DNA from: Paulinella micropora
Lineage: Eukaryota; Cercozoa; Imbricatea; Euglyphida; Paulinellidae
Direction: 5' to 3'
Length of the DNA: 64,000 nt
Assembly: GCA_019918135.1 (NCBI GenBank)
Contig: WBZZ01005597.1
Span: 63,501-127,500 of the forward strand
In this document: positions 17,143 through 26,573 of the stretch, one piece after another
Numbering within the stretch: the stretch's first letter is position 1
How the letters are laid out: every line of letters starts with the position of its first letter
The notes under the pieces: model-generated
What the model saw: the letters and a program-made list of their open reading frames with translations, nothing else
Told to the model about the DNA's origin: nothing
Databases searched by the model: none
Translations under genes and position numbers: made by a program

Positions 17143-17778
17143 ATGCCAGACTATAAGCAAGGAAAGATTTATTCAATCAGGTCTCACCAGACAGACCAGA
17201 TTTACATAGGCTCTACAACAGAACCATTACATAAAAGGTTATATAAACATAGAAATGATTTTAAAAAACAAACACAATTAGCATCCACGGAAATCATAAA
17301 GTATCCAGACCATTATATTGAATTGATTGAAGAATTTCCCTGCAACAATGTTTATGAACTTAGAAAAAGAGAAGGAGAAATAATCAGACAAACAGAAAAC
17401 TGTGTTAATAAATACGTAGCAGGAAGGACGGCAAGAGAACATTACCAAGAAAATAAGCAATATGTATTACAAAGAAATAAAGAATATAGGGAGCAAAATA
17501 AAGAACTCATAACACAAAAACACAAAGAATGGTATGAAAAGAATAAAGAATATGTAGCACAGAGAGGAAAAGAATACAGAGAACTAAATAAAAACAAAAT
17601 AGCACAAAGACATAAAAAATATGTTGAGAAAAATAAAGATAGAATAAAGCAGTATAAAAAAAATTATTATGACAATAATCAAGAAAAAATAAAGCAGTAT
17701 GAAGAAAACAATAAACGAATGATGAGATTGAATGACTATAAAAGATATCCAATTGGTTTAGCAACATTCGGATTTTAA
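17143..17778 (+). CDS. GIY-YIG endonuclease-like protein
   Basis: The N-terminal ~90 residues carry the GIY-YIG fold signature: KIYSIRS and IYIGSTTEPLHKRLYKHR, then a catalytic-type Glu in YELRKREGEIIR. The rest is made of ~14-residue Lys/Asn/Tyr-rich repeats (NKEYREQNKELITQKHKEW), probably a DNA-binding tail. Such nucleases are common in PLVs and giant viruses, as selfish homing or repair enzymes. The ATG follows a TATACATTATAA stretch. Confidence 0.85.
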   Translation: MPDYKQGKIYSIRSHQTDQIYIGSTTEPLHKRLYKHRNDFKKQTQLASTEIIKYPDHYIELIEEFPCNNVYELRKREGEIIRQTENCVNKYVAGRTAREHYQENKQYVLQRNKEYREQNKELITQKHKEWYEKNKEYVAQRGKEYRELNKNKIAQRHKKYVEKNKDRIKQYKKNYYDNNQEKIKQYEENNKRMMRLNDYKRYPIGLATFGF

Positions 17779-17815
17779 ATGTTATTAGATATTATTTTTT
17801 TTTGGTTAATATACG

Positions 17816-20800
17816 ATGGGAAGTCAATACAAGAGTTTGTTGGGGCTTAGTCAAATAGATGCCGATTCCGCTAATATAGCCAACCTTGATTTAACAAACA
17901 CTAATATTATTGGCTTAAACACGGATAGGGTGCCAGAAGATGCCGACCCCATAAATCTTTATTTTACCAACAACCGACTTGACACCCGACTGGCTACCAA
18001 AAGCACGACGGATATAAAAGAGGGCACTAATCTATACTATACTGATGGAAGGTTTGACACAAGATTTTCAAACAAATCAATAGATGCTTTAAGTGATGTA
18101 GTCATAACAACACCGACAGATAACCAATTACTCATTTATAGCACGGGTCAATGGAGAAATGTGGTATCACCCTTTCTGAGATTAGACGGCCTTACTATGA
18201 TGATAGGAGATTTAAATATGGGAGGTTTTAATGTAGTAAATGTTGGTAATGTTGACGGTATTGATGTTTCCGCCCTTGATGCTTCTGTGGTTAAACTAAC
18301 AGGCAACCAAACAATAACGGGGGCAAAGAATTTTTCTACGAATAGACTGAGAGTGAGTGGTAATACGGCACCAACTTCTGGGGCGGGTATAGAATTAGCA
18401 TACGACAGCGATGTCAAAGCGGGTATATTAACATCAATTGATAGAGATACAGTCACATATAAACCGTTTATATTTGGAGGTGATTCATTTTATTTTGGTG
18501 GAGGGTCAGGCGATATATTCACTATTTCAAATACGGAAGTAAAGACAATGAAACCGCTAAATATGAACAGCCAAAACATTAATTCTGTCGGCACATTAAA
18601 TGGAAAATCGGTAAGTGATTTGCTTTCAGAGCATACAGCGAACAATGCCAAAGTGTCAGCGGATGCTTCAATAGATACACACAGCGATGTATTAATTACA
18701 GGCACACCCGCGGATAATCAACTGCTTATTTATAGCACAGGCCAATGGCGGAACCAAACTTCACCTTTTCTTAGATTAGACGGCACCGCCAGTATGACGG
18801 GAGCACTAAATATGGGAGGTTATGCTATTTCAGGGGCTACAACATATAATGGAATCACTCTTACAAATCTGGCAGTTGATAGCACCGTGGTTAAACTAAC
18901 AGGAGACCAAACCATAGCAGGAACAAAAACATTTAGCAATGTAATAAATGCGAGTGCTGGTATTGATATGAAAAGTCAAAGCATAACGAATGTAAATCTT
19001 GTTGATGGCATTGATGTTTCCGCCCTTGACACGAATGTCGTTAAACTAACAGGAGACCAAACCATAGCAGGTAATAAAAAATTTACATCAACAATAGAAG
19101 TGCGGGGTGCTACTGCTCCAACCGCTTTTGATGGTATTGGTATTGCCTTTGATACGGCGACAAATATAGGAGAGATTGTGGCACAAAAAATAGCAACCGC
19201 GGCCTATTATCCAATACAAATAACAGGGTCGTAATACTATGTTGATTTATATGCGGGTGATAATGTAATTGCTACCGCAACTGGCACTACATTATCTTTG
19301 AATAACAGAAAAATAACAAACTTAGCCACACCGACAGCAACAACAGACGGGACAAACAAAAGTTATGTAGATACATTAGACGGGCAGAATGTAAAAATAA
19401 CAGGAAACCAAACCATAGCGGGAATTAAGACATTTAGCAGTGGGCTTGAAATAGTAGGAAATTCATTAAATGCGACAACAAAGGGAACATTCGTGGTTTT
19501 CAACTCCACAGCCAATATAGGAACTATTGGATGCCTTGATATGGGCACGGGTGTGAATTATAACTTTGAAATAAATGCGAAAAAAGTAAGTTTCGTTATT
19601 GATGGTGCGATAGTCGGTTGGGTAAATGCTTCGGGGTTAGATTGTAATAGTAGCAAAATAGCCAACCTTGGAACTCCGACATTATCAACGGACGGAGCGA
19701 CAAAAGGATATGCGGACACATTGGACGGGCAAAATGTAAAACTAACAGGAGACCAAACAATAACAGGAATTAAAATATTTAATGGAACGAGAAATGATAT
19801 AAGAGGGCTGACTTTGTTAAACCAAGCCGATTTTAATAATGTTGATATCATTAATGGAGGAAATATTACGTACAATGGGGCAAGGATATTAAACCAAAAC
19901 GGAGGAGATATCTTTTTCAGTCAGACAACGGGAGATTGGCAGTCTTTCTTATATACTTTAAATACTGCTTCAAGCGGAACAGCCGACCAACGAGGCTACC
20001 TATTTACGAATGTGGCTTTTGACGCAAAAGGTGCGGGACTTTATATTTCAAAACTTTTGGATAATAAGTCTGCTTCGTCCGATATCGTCCGTTTTAACAA
20101 TGCGGGCGGTATGCGGTTTTATGGAGCCTTGGATATGAATTCAAACAACATAACAAGTGGCGGAACAATAGCAGGAACAGCCATATCAGCAAGCGACAAA
20201 ATAACAACATCAATAGGAAAGCCCATAATCATAGGTAAAGCAACAAAAGGAGTGGGGGCGACAGGAGGATTAGAAATATATGGAACTACGGGTGATGCGG
20301 CAGGACCACACTTTCAAACAATAACATCAGAAGATGCTTATCCGACATTTCAATTATTTAACTGGGCACACAATGATATTAATTTATCCTTTGATGCTTA
20401 TTTTGATGGTGCGAACTTTAAATCAAGTTCTGCTACTGCAAACTTCCTAATTCAAAAAGGAACCAAACTTGGTTTTTACTATAAATCAGGAATAGCCCAA
20501 GGGAGCAATATAACTTGGTCGGAAGCAATGAACATAAGCACCGCAGGATTATTGACGACGAATTCTGGTATATCAACGACTACGCTAGCAACGAGTGATA
20601 AAATAACGACAGCGTCAGGTAAGCCGATAATTATAGGCAATACAACGAAAGGGATAGGAGCAACAGGAGGATTAGAGTTGTATGGTCCAGCAGGCACAAC
20701 CAATCCAGCAATTTTACAAGGCCCACACATACAAGCATTTACGGCAACCGACATTTATCCTATTTTTCAAATATTAAATGCTGCACACAATAACATAAAT

Positions 20801-22014
20801 CTTGCTTTTGATGCTTATTACGATGGGAACGACATATGGAAATCAAGTCACGCTACTTCAAATTTTATGATAAATAAAGGCACTAATTTGAATTTTCTTT
20901 ACAAGTCAGGAATAGCCCAAGGAACAGGATTTACTTTTGATACCGCAATGACAATTAATAGCACAGGAGAGATGGTAGTTAGTAAAAAAATATTCGTAGA
21001 TAGAAGTGCGAATGCTAATAATAAACTGGTTTTATGGGATGGTGGGACTGGCTCTACAACAGCATTTTATGGGTTTGGTATTGCTACTGGAATATTGATA
21101 TACAATGTCTATTCTTCAACCGATAGCCACGTGTTTTATTATGGAGGCACAAATGAATTATTTAGGATTAATAACACAGCAATTACTGCTTCAAAAGCAC
21201 TAACGGCAAATGCGGGAATTACATACACTGGTGTGCTAGCAACCACAACATAACTAGTGGAGCAAAAATAGGAATTCAAGGAGCAACAGATGGAGGAACC
21301 ACTAGGGGAATATATATGTGGGAAACGGCAAACACGGCTTGGGGAATTTATATGGCAACTTCTGGGGCAAATAAATCATTAAAAGGAGGAACAGCACCAG
21401 CGGGAGGTGTTGGAGGTGGTATAACTAGTTATGCTATAAGATTTAGAAGTAGCACAGGCGCAACGGAAGGTTTTATATGGGAAAATTGGAATGATACTGC
21501 CTTAATGTCATTAAGAGCAAGCGACGGGCAATTATGGGTATTGTCTAATCCAATCCAATATTCAGACAGGAGGAAAAAAGAAGACATAAAGGAATGTTTA
21601 GGCTTAGATTTTATTAATAAGTTAAATCCAGTCTGTTATCGTATGATTGATGATAAAAAGAAATGTAGGACTGGTTTGATAGCACAGGAATTAGAAGACC
21701 TACTGGAAGAAATGGATATGTTAGATTTTGGCGGATTTATAAAAGAAACAATTATGGTTCCGTGTCCAAAGCAAAGAAAGGAATACGAATTGAAAGGTGT
21801 GAGTATCAATCCAGAAGATGTTAAATGTGTTGATAGTGGTGATGTCGGTTATGGTATAGGTTATTCCGAATTTATTGCCCCGTTAATTAAGGCGGTTCAA
21901 GAATTATCAGAAAAAGTGAATATTTTACAAAAAGAAAATAAAACTTTACTTAATATATTACAAGACCAAGCGAACCAATTAGCAGAAATCAGAGCAGAAG
22001 TATTCCCTCCGTAA
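17816..22014 (+). pseudogene. Fibre/tail-spike-like protein with C-terminal S74 chaperone domain, broken
   Basis: A ~1,400-codon gene in three pieces. The first two (to 19234 and 19298-21253) share one frame, interrupted by a single TAA at 19232-19234. The third (coding up to 22014) is reached by a frameshift just before 21253. Repeats of the form LTG(N/D)QTI(T/A)G.K.F and NLYYTDGRFDTR are typical of phage and viral fibres. The last ~130 residues match the Peptidase_S74 intramolecular chaperone (QYSDRRKKEDI, then CRTGLIAQELEDL), which trimerises the fibre and then cleaves itself off. It would be the host-attachment structure. The breaks may be real inactivation or sequence errors, since flanking coding is clean. 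Confidence 0.8.
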
Positions 22015-22028
22015 GGACAAGCCCTTAC
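22011..22028. terminator. Stop-codon hairpin of the fibre gene
   Basis: GTAAGG-ACAAG-CCCTTAC; the TAA stop is in the left arm. First of a series of hairpins at gene ends in this block. Confidence 0.7.
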
Positions 22029-22040
22029 AAACCCAATATA

Positions 22041-22082
22041 GTTTTTGAGATTGTAAGTGGTTTTTGTAAAAAAGCACTTACT
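22041..22082 (+). promoter_or_regulatory. Start hairpin, type A
   Basis: GTAAGTG (22053-22059) pairs with CACTTAC (22075-22081) around a T/A-rich loop, one base before the ATG at 22083. Compared with the copies at 26544 and 29206 the stem sequence differs but pairing is kept. Confidence 0.65.
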
Positions 22083-22420
22083 ATGCCTAGATTACACCCA
22101 CCACCAATCATAGAAGTAGATGGAGGCGAACTAACACCCGAGTTGAAGAACCGTGTGCTTGATGTTCAAATTAAGCAGGAAGAAAAAAATTAGACCACGA
22201 ATACGAGGACAGTTGGGATTGCTGTTTGACTAAGCGAAAAACCGACAGCCGACTTATTAAATACTTATTTCAAATGGGTATCATTATCGCCATCATCACC
22301 CTTTGTATCGTGAGGCTGTCCGAAAAGAACTTACCGTGCGAGGTTGCCAACACTTATGTCGGTATTTTAACACTATTAATAGGCATCTGCCTTCCTTCCC
22401 CATCTAGCTCAAAGAAATAA
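22083..22420 (+). CDS. Small membrane protein, probably expressed by -1 frameshift
   Basis: The ATG frame gives 36 residues (MPRLHPPPIIEVDGGELTPE) and stops at TAG 22191-22193. The -1 frame continues without a stop as LDHEYEDSWDCCLTKRKTDS, then a hydrophobic helix (MGIIIAIITLCIVRLS), and a second one (YVGILTLLIGICLP). The junction is A AAA AAT, read in the zero frame as AAA-AAT, which fits the slippery heptamer pattern for -1 frameshifting. The joined product of about 110 residues looks like a virion membrane protein. An indel in the A-run is the alternative. Confidence 0.55.
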
Positions 22421-22424
22421 AAGG

Positions 22425-22459
22425 AACCCCAAAGCGGGGTCGTAGGGGCTTGTCCCTAC
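22425..22459. repeat. Double GC hairpin after the membrane-protein gene
   Basis: AACCCC/GGGGT followed by GTAGGG-GCTTG-TCCCTAC, starting 5 bases after the stop. The same two-part form recurs inside the protease gene (24759-24794). Confidence 0.7.
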
Positions 22460-22620
22460 TAGCATTCAGACGAATAGACTTTATACCAAGAAGCATCATT
22501 TGAGCAGATTAGCGGAATAGCTTCATCAAAACTAACACACCAGTCTGACATCGGCTTATACACACATTTAAATTTGGTTTCTATTCCTTTTTGAATACAC
22601 CACACACAACTTTCATTTTT
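22459..22620 (-). other. Possible Cys-rich small ORF lacking a clean start
   Basis: A minus-strand frame reads SCVWCIQKGIETKFKCVYKP then MSDWCVSFDEAIPLICSN and a TAG. It looks protein-like, with a CxxC pair, but only internal Met starts exist; an ATG lies one frame off at an A-run. Possibly a decayed or frame-shifted small gene. Nothing else was seen between 22,460 and 22,713 except an AT-rich promoter-like stretch. Confidence 0.3.
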
Positions 22621-22713
22621 TTATCGCTAACTCGTGAATAGAAATCACAAGCGGTCCGAGCAGAAATATTAATTAATAAAAAGTTTATAAGCAGTAATAT
22701 AGAGGGCATCGCA

Positions 22714-23073
22714 ATGGACTATAAATACCAAAAGATTATTTTTCTGAGTAATGATTTTGCTGGTGGTAGCAAGACATTTGACAAAAACATTCAAATGAGC
22801 TTTACACCGACTAGAATGAATGTTAAGTTTATCCACTATTATAATGACTTGACTGAAACGAAAACAAAAATCCTTTATATGGACCGCATCGGGATTATCG
22901 GCACATTCGCCGACAGCACCACGGCAAACATTTCAAATCTCGGTTATAATCTTGGAAATATTGGCTGGACTGATGGGCAGTATTCGTTTAAAGTGCTTAA
23001 AACAGACAGCGGTAATATTGAGACTGACCAACTGGCTGGAAGAATTGTTATTTGTTTAGAATTTCTGGGGTAG
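22714..23073 (+). CDS. PLV hypothetical protein in the morphogenesis block
   Basis: 119 residues with a beta-rich pattern (MSFTPTRMNVKFIHYYND, ILYMDRIGIIGTFADST, GRIVICLEFLG). No signal peptide, membrane span or known motif. The position between the membrane protein and the packaging ATPase suggests a virion component. The ATG follows TAATATAGAGGGCATCGCA. The stop TAG lies in a hairpin. Confidence 0.6.
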   Translation: MDYKYQKIIFLSNDFAGGSKTFDKNIQMSFTPTRMNVKFIHYYNDLTETKTKILYMDRIGIIGTFADSTTANISNLGYNLGNIGWTDGQYSFKVLKTDSGNIETDQLAGRIVICLEFLG

Positions 23074-23090
23074 GGGCCTGCTCCCCCTAC
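23070..23090. terminator. Stop-codon hairpin
   Basis: GTAGGGG-CCTGCTC-CCCCTAC with the TAG stop (23071-23073) in the left arm; followed by the ACAACCCCGC tail common to the series. Confidence 0.7.
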
Positions 23091-23140
23091 AACCCCGCCA
23101 GTAAAATAAAAAATATATTTTAGAATATATAAAAGTATTT

Positions 23141-23165
23141 GGAGGTGCGGAGGCGAAGTCTCTGC
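23141..23165 (+). promoter_or_regulatory. Start leader repeat, type B
   Basis: 25-bp leader beginning GGAGGTGCGG and ending GTCTCTGC, one base before the ATPase ATG. GCGGAG can pair with CTCTGC (one G-U). Near-identical copies lie at 24113 and 24480. Confidence 0.7.
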
Positions 23166-23166
23166 A

Positions 23167-23991
23167 ATGGAAAAAATCAATAATGTAAAGGTGAAACCAG
23201 TTAAGCAAAACGGAGATGGCGACAAGTTGGCAAAAGGATATAAGTTATTTGATGAACCGTATGCCAATATTTTTCTTCTCGCTCGCAAGAAGAGTGGCAA
23301 GACGACCGCACTGTTTGAAATCCTGAAACGAACGACCGACAAAAAGACCCGCATTGTTATTATCGCCAGCACAATCCACAAGGACCACATCTACAAAGAA
23401 ATGGTGAAATTCTTCAAAAGGAAAGGCAATCCATTGGCGATATATACATATTTGAAAACGGATGGGTATAGTGTGATTGATTACGAGTTAGACAAACTGA
23501 ATAAGCCAGATGAGGAGCAAGAAGAAGGCGAAATTATTCAGGATGGCAAAGAAGAACCGAAGCCTAAGTTTCTTTATTTTGGAAAAGAAGAAAAGAAGAA
23601 GCAGGAGGGAGGCGAAAAAGTGGAGAGACCGAGCAAATACATCACACCAGAAGTTGTGTTCGTGTTAGATGATTTGGGTAGCGGATTACGGGATAAATCA
23701 GTAAGCGATTTATTGAAGCGCAACAGGCATTTCAAGTCAAAGGTGATTATGAGTTCGCAATACCTGAACGACTTACGACCTGAGGCGATTAAACAGCTGG
23801 ACTACCTACTCATTTTTCCAGGGCAGAGTGTGGATAAAATAGAACTCGTGTATAAGCATTTGGACCTCGGCTACGACCTTGAATACTTCATTGAAAAATA
23901 TCACGAGGCGACAAAAGAACGGTTTAACTTTTTGTATGTTGATTCTGTATCGGACGAACTAAGGCAAAATTTTAACTATCGCTTGCGATAG
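23167..23991 (+). CDS. FtsK/HerA-type DNA-packaging ATPase (A32-like)
   Basis: 274 residues. Walker A is ARKKSGKTT (residues ~39-47) and Walker B is VVFVLDDLGSG (acidic pair ~168-169). A later Ser-Gln sensor-like stretch (VIMSSQYLNDLRPE) fits the A32 clade of packaging ATPases in polinton-like and giant viruses. It would pump the genome into the capsid. A Lys/Glu-rich insertion (~residues 115-160) separates the Walker motifs. It sits with protease and capsid genes, as usual. The start is fixed by the type B leader directly upstream. The stop lies in a CTATCGCTTGCGATAG hairpin. Confidence 0.9.
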   Translation: MEKINNVKVKPVKQNGDGDKLAKGYKLFDEPYANIFLLARKKSGKTTALFEILKRTTDKKTRIVIIASTIHKDHIYKEMVKFFKRKGNPLAIYTYLKTDGYSVIDYELDKLNKPDEEQEEGEIIQDGKEEPKPKFLYFGKEEKKKQEGGEKVERPSKYITPEVVFVLDDLGSGLRDKSVSDLLKRNRHFKSKVIMSSQYLNDLRPEAIKQLDYLLIFPGQSVDKIELVYKHLDLGYDLEYFIEKYHEATKERFNFLYVDSVSDELRQNFNYRLR

Positions 23992-24013
23992 TCTATTGTC
24001 CCGCTTGCGGGAC
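23976..24013. terminator. Twin stop-codon hairpins of the ATPase gene
   Basis: CTATCGCTTGCGATAG (23976-23991) contains the last codons and the TAG. GTCCCGCTTGCGGGAC (23998-24013) follows. Both loops are CTTG-like, as in the other copies. Confidence 0.75.
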
Positions 24014-24090
24014 TAATTTCAATAAAAGATTTTTATAACAATTTTAATATTATTTATTTTTTTCAGAACTATATATAGGAACCTTTTTTG

Positions 24091-24137
24091 AAAAAAAGCT
24101 TCACCAAAAACCGGAGGTGCGGAGGCGGAGTCTCTGC
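24091..24137 (+). promoter_or_regulatory. Composite leader: AAGCTTCACC box plus type B repeat
   Basis: AAAAAAGCTTCACCAAAAAC at 24092-24111 is shared with the major capsid leader (27477-27496). It is followed by the type B repeat at 24113-24137, which touches the ATG at 24138. TATATATAGGAACC lies just upstream of both. Confidence 0.65.
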
Positions 24138-24452
24138 ATGCCAACATCACCAGTGATTATTTCACAACCAGCAGGATATAACATCGGATACAATCCTTCA
24201 CCAATTACAAAGATGCCACAAGCGGGAGGGAAAAGAAAATCAAAAAAGAAACAAACAGGAGGCAAAGTTAATTGGAAGAAAGTCGGACAAGCCATATTGG
24301 ATGCTAATAGATTTATCAAGAAGAACCAATTGATTTCCAGGGGTGCTACTTTTCTGAGCGATGTCGGAGTGCCTTATGCGGACCGTGTAGCGAGGGCTGC
24401 TGCTAAACAAGGCTACGGCAAGCAACGAGGAGGAGCCGTTAAGTTTCGGTAG
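24138..24452 (+). CDS. Small basic virion-type protein
   Basis: 104 residues from the ATG touching the leader repeat (MPTSPVIISQPAGYNIGYNP). It is rich in Gly/Lys (GGKRKSKKKQTGGKVNW), then has an amphipathic helix (KKVGQAILDANRFIKKN) and a basic end (KQGYGKQRGGAVKFR). This composition recalls small DNA-condensing or membrane-active precursor proteins of adenovirus and PLV capsids, which the viral protease processes at Gly-Gly sites. That role is inference. Codons before 24138 in the same frame belong to the leader. Confidence 0.6.
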   Translation: MPTSPVIISQPAGYNIGYNPSPITKMPQAGGKRKSKKKQTGGKVNWKKVGQAILDANRFIKKNQLISRGATFLSDVGVPYADRVARAAAKQGYGKQRGGAVKFR

Positions 24453-24466
24453 GGACAAGCCCCTAC
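24449..24466. terminator. Stop-codon hairpin
   Basis: GTAGGG-ACAAG-CCCCTAC with TAG stop at 24450-24452 in the left arm, followed by AACCCC. Confidence 0.7.
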
Positions 24467-24479
24467 AACCCCACAATAT

Positions 24480-24504
24480 GGAGGTGCGGAGGCGAAGTCT
24501 CTGC
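24480..24504 (+). promoter_or_regulatory. Start leader repeat, type B (protease gene)
   Basis: Third copy of the 25-bp leader. Here it lies 42 bases before the ATG, with TATTAATTTTTTTCTCTATC and ATATACA between. Confidence 0.65.
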
Positions 24505-24546
24505 TAATGTAAAATCTTATATTAATTTTTTTCTCTATCATATACA

Positions 24547-26439
24547 ATGGTTATAAAAAAACCGCGAAAACAAAGACCGCCGAGGATATACAGAACCAAA
24601 GATGGCCGACCATATATTAAAGTGAAAGGCAAACGAGCATATCTCAACTTTGGCGAGAAAACGAATGACCTTTCAACACTTCAAATTGTTAAACTTTTTT
24701 TGAAATATATGAAAGGGGATACCCCTTCCCGCTTTGAGAAGCGGAGCTTCGCAATCAAACCCCACAGGAGGGGTCGTAGGGGCGGAGTCCCTACAATAAT
24801 TAAGTCCGAATTCAACCGCCTTGAACACGAGAACCGCAATCAGGTAAATAATCAACTAGATAAACTCAAACTGGAAAAGTATGACCGCCTACACGAGCTA
24901 GAAAAGAAAGACAAAGAAGCAAAAGAACAACAAAAGAAAATAGAAGAGCGAGAAGCCGAAACGAAAAGAAATGAACTCGCACTAATACAGACCGAAACAG
25001 CACAAGCTCAAAGATTGGCTAATATTGATGGAGAAATGAAAAGACAAAATGCGATTAACGATGCTTTGGTTGAAAGAGCAAGAGTATTGAATGAAGTAAA
25101 AGGTGAATTAAAAAGAAGTGAAAGAAAACAAAGGGAAAGAAAAGGAAGACAGTATGTTTTGTCCGAAGAAGAAGCCATAGCATTTGCTGAGGAAATTCAA
25201 AGAAGGAATGATGAAGCGAAACAACGACAAGACGATTTAAGACAGCAAGCAATTGAAGCAGACCAGAAAGCGGAGGAATCGGACAGAAAAGCATTTATAG
25301 CAAATCTAGAAAGGGCACAAACACTATTTGCTAGTGGTGGTAAGAAAAGACAGATTAGTGTCAATAGTTTAGCAAAAAAACTAGGGTGGAAAACGAGGGG
25401 AAGCAAACACGGAAACAAAGATGTTGAAGGCAGAACGGCCAAAGGTTATATCCAAGAAATCATAGCACTTAGACAGGGCGAACTAAACATAACAGCAGGT
25501 ATGACACTTGAAGAATTGGAAAATGCTTTAATAGGACTAACCGCACAGGGTGGAACTGCGAAAAAATTGGAAGACATCATTAGAAAAATATTAACTAAGA
25601 TGATGATAAAAAAGCATTTGAAACGAAGCGAATGGAAGACCAAATCAAAGAAAAAAGAATTAGTAAATACCCTAATAAACAAAATGTATGCCGACCCCAA
25701 CACATATAAATCACTTTCAAATGAATTCCAAATACAACCAGCAGGGGCAAGCCCCCGCACCCCCACCACGGATGTAGAGGAAGTTCAACCAACCCCCGAG
25801 GAAGTTCAACCACTACCCCCAGAAGAGCAACAACAACCACCAACCCCCACCACAGATGTAGATATTATTCAACCACAAGCACTCGATGAAGTTCAAACAC
25901 AAAATGAGAAAGAGGTAAATCCAGGGGTCGTAGGGGCTGGAAGCCCCTACAGAGGACTAATGACTGATGAGATAGACAACATTATGAAAAAGCACGATTG
26001 GTATTTGGGAACAGTAGCCAGCGACGAAATAAACAAACTGAAACCAGAAAAAAGAAAGAAGTATGGATTTATAATGAACTTGGATAAGTCTAGCCAACCA
26101 GGCTCACATTGGATTGCTGTTTGGATTGACACCATTAAAGATGACTCTATTGAAATCTACGACCCTCTCGCACTGTATAAGCCGACAGAGATATTCTTAC
26201 ACCAAATGAAACAACTTATAGACAAGAGTAAGCCGAGCACTTACCTGCTTATGAAGGTTAATCAAGTCAAAAACCAAAGCGATACAACTGATACTTGCGG
26301 GTGGCATAGTATTAGGTTTTTGTTAGAGCGGGCGAAAGGTAATAGGTTCAAATTCGCCAGCGGATGGACTGATTTGAAGGAAAAAGAAGCTGAGGAGTTG
26401 AAAACACAGAACGGCTACGGCTTTGACACATATATTTAG
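24547..26439 (+). CDS. Adenain/Ulp1-like maturation cysteine protease with long N-terminal extension
   Basis: 630 residues. The protease domain is the last ~160. The His is H521 (GSHWIAVWID), the acidic residue D539 (IEIYDPLA) and the nucleophile C584 (DTCGWHSIRF), the order seen in adenovirus-type and PLV capsid proteases. The N-terminus is basic (KKPRKQRPPRIYRTKDGRPY). Residues ~90-260 form a long coiled coil. A Pro/Gln/Thr-rich linker follows. This is much longer than bare PLV proteases (~200 residues). Three GC-rich palindromes sit in frame, encoding about residues 71-83, 399-405 and 461-468. The protein would cleave capsid precursors in the virion. Confidence 0.85.
   Translation: MVIKKPRKQRPPRIYRTKDGRPYIKVKGKRAYLNFGEKTNDLSTLQIVKLFLKYMKGDTPSRFEKRSFAIKPHRRGRRGGVPTIIKSEFNRLEHENRNQVNNQLDKLKLEKYDRLHELEKKDKEAKEQQKKIEEREAETKRNELALIQTETAQAQRLANIDGEMKRQNAINDALVERARVLNEVKGELKRSERKQRERKGRQYVLSEEEAIAFAEEIQRRNDEAKQRQDDLRQQAIEADQKAEESDRKAFIANLERAQTLFASGGKKRQISVNSLAKKLGWKTRGSKHGNKDVEGRTAKGYIQEIIALRQGELNITAGMTLEELENALIGLTAQGGTAKKLEDIIRKILTKMMIKKHLKRSEWKTKSKKKELVNTLINKMYADPNTYKSLSNEFQIQPAGASPRTPTTDVEEVQPTPEEVQPLPPEEQQQPPTPTTDVDIIQPQALDEVQTQNEKEVNPGVVGAGSPYRGLMTDEIDNIMKKHDWYLGTVASDEINKLKPEKRKKYGFIMNLDKSSQPGSHWIAVWIDTIKDDSIEIYDPLALYKPTEIFLHQMKQLIDKSKPSTYLLMKVNQVKNQSDTTDTCGWHSIRFLLERAKGNRFKFASGWTDLKEKEAEELKTQNGYGFDTYI
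24759..24794. repeat. In-frame palindromic element 1 in the protease gene
   Basis: ACCCC/GGGGT then GTAGGG-GCGGAG-TCCCTAC. It encodes a basic Gly/Arg stretch (PHRRGRRGGVPT) and has the same two-hairpin design as 22425-22459. Confidence 0.75.
25741..25758. repeat. In-frame palindromic element 2 in the protease gene
   Basis: GCAGGGGCAAGCCCCCGC, the same 18 bases as the stop hairpins at 26439 and 29089. Here it is translated as AGASPRT within a Pro/Thr-rich linker. Confidence 0.85.
25930..25950. repeat. In-frame palindromic element 3 in the protease gene
   Basis: GTAGGGGCT-GGA-AGCCCCTAC, a 9-bp perfect stem. It is translated as VGAGSPYR immediately before the protease domain. Confidence 0.8.
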
Positions 26440-26456
26440 CAGGGGCAAGCCCCCGC
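26439..26456. terminator. Stop-codon hairpin of the protease gene
   Basis: GCAGGGGCAAGCCCCCGC; its first base is the last base of the TAG stop. Identical to 29089-29106. Confidence 0.75.
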
Positions 26457-26531
26457 ACCCCCTCCGTTGTGGTAATTAAAACAAAAATATATTTTTCTAT
26501 ATATACGCTTTGCAAGCGTAGCGTCGCAATA

Positions 26532-26573
26532 GTTTTTGAGGTCGTAGGAGGTTTTTGAAAAAAGCTCCTACAA
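26532..26573 (+). promoter_or_regulatory. Start hairpin, type A (minor capsid gene)
   Basis: GTAGGAG (26544-26550) pairs with CTCCTAC (26565-26571), two bases before the ATG, after the shared TTTTTGAGGTC lead-in. Confidence 0.7.
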
